Assembly: GCA_034687125.1 (NCBI GenBank)
Contig: JAQGBZ010000023.1
Span: 1 to 64,000 of the forward strand
Reading direction: 5' to 3'
From: Neelides folsomi
Lineage: Eukaryota > Arthropoda > Collembola > Neelipleona > Neelidae
Length of the DNA stretch: 64,000 bases
In this document: piece by piece, positions 63,522 to 64,000 of the stretch
Numbering within the stretch: position 1 is the stretch's first letter
Layout: the number at the start of each line of letters is the position of its first letter
The notes under the pieces: model-generated
What the model was told of the DNA's origin: nothing
The model's input: only the letters and a program-made list of their open reading frames with translations
Databases searched by the model: none
Translations under genes and position numbers: made by a program

Positions 63522-63834
63522 TTTAAATCTGTCCAAGTCCTAGCAGCAGATTGTACCATCCCATCATCAAAGCATGATTCTTCACTGTAAAACAAAGGAC
63601 AAATTAAAATCAGATAGAAAAGATAAATATAAATTAAATAGAGGAAGGGGTTCAGTCATAAATATGATCTTCAACGCAAGTAATTGCTCTGTCATATGCT
63701 TGTCATGTCTAACATCATTGATAAATAACTTAAATAGTTAATATTTAAAAATTCTTAGATTAAGATTTGATTTTTAAAAACTTACAGTTAGAATAAAAAG
63801 TGATTTTCGTTCCTTTACAGCTTAAAGAGTCCAA
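63522..63834 (-). CDS. Probable last two exons of an unidentified gene converging on GPATCH1
   Basis: On the minus strand a 49-nt exon (63834-63786) has the acceptor TTGTTTTAG and donor GTAAGT. It joins in frame to a terminal exon that starts after TTTTACAG at 63584 and ends in TAA near 63522. The joined reading is LDSLSCKGTKITFYSN followed by LKNHALMMGWYNLLLGLGQI, ending in a hydrophobic helix. AATAAA follows at 63465-63470. The rest of the gene would lie to the right of the window. A different frame of the terminal exon is also open, so the reading is tentative; no family assigned. Confidence 0.35.
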
Positions 63835-64000
63835 CTAAAACAATATATAAAAACTTTAATTAATGACATTAAAATGATATCACTAGTATTGATAGAAAGT
63901 TTTAGTTATTGAAATTGTTCAGACAAATGCCTCGTTGTAATCACAAGGGTTCAAATAATTTTTACATTAATCAGTTAAATGTGAAACAAATTCAAAATGA

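Noticed and set aside
1-64000. tRNA, rRNA, CRISPR, retrovirus-like or LTR elements
   Set aside because: Looked for tRNA B-box-like motifs, regular spaced repeats and reverse-transcriptase or capsid-type frames by eye and saw none; a tRNAscan/Infernal and RepeatMasker run would be decisive.

Overview
The window is AT-rich eukaryotic DNA with intron-bearing protein genes, canonical GT-AG introns and AATAAA polyadenylation signals. It most likely comes from an arthropod, probably a hexapod or other pancrustacean. The grounds are a B-type muscarinic acetylcholine receptor (the class found in arthropods and other protostomes), a core promoter with TATA box and TCAGTT initiator at arthropod-like spacing, a secreted protein with a DM4/12-like cysteine pattern, and a degenerate mariner-type transposon. 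The species cannot be named from the sequence.

Layout. 1-7.4 kb: no convincing gene; one perfect short hairpin, a 17-bp tandem repeat and one small open frame on the minus strand. 7.4-9.0 kb (+): a four-exon gene for a 249-residue secreted or membrane protein, with a clear promoter and poly(A) signal. 10.3-11.5 kb: a 1.15-kb mariner-like DNA transposon with 35-bp terminal inverted repeats, a TA target duplication and a decayed transposase. 11.5-20.4 kb: a gene-poor stretch. 20.4-34.5 kb (-): a B-type muscarinic receptor gene of three coding exons (34405-34311, 28128-27213, 22687-20372; 1108 residues) with introns of about 6.2 and 4.5 kb. The first coding exon is very short and was found by joining splice sites in frame. 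34.5-49.6 kb: a second gene-poor stretch holding two imperfect hairpins that share end sequences, plus a GC-rich island open on both strands.

The right end is gene-dense. It holds a three-exon four-transmembrane protein gene (+, 49.7-50.9 kb), a possible small orphan gene (+, about 53 kb), SNAPC1 (-, 55.2-53.6 kb; snRNA promoter-binding complex), GPATCH1 (+, 59.6-63.3 kb; spliceosome-associated G-patch protein), and what look like the last exons of an unidentified gene converging on GPATCH1 (-, 63.8-63.5 kb).

The genes do not form an operon or a shared pathway. SNAPC1 (snRNA transcription) and GPATCH1 (splicing) both touch spliceosome biology, but they are about 4.4 kb apart and diverge, so the link may be chance. 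No rRNA, tRNA, CRISPR array, retrovirus-like element or obviously novel multi-gene system was recognised. The most useful leads are the hairpins at 38.9 and 42.7 kb, the inverted-repeat element at 33.5 kb, the very large third intracellular loop and altered key residues of the receptor, and several short exon-like frames.
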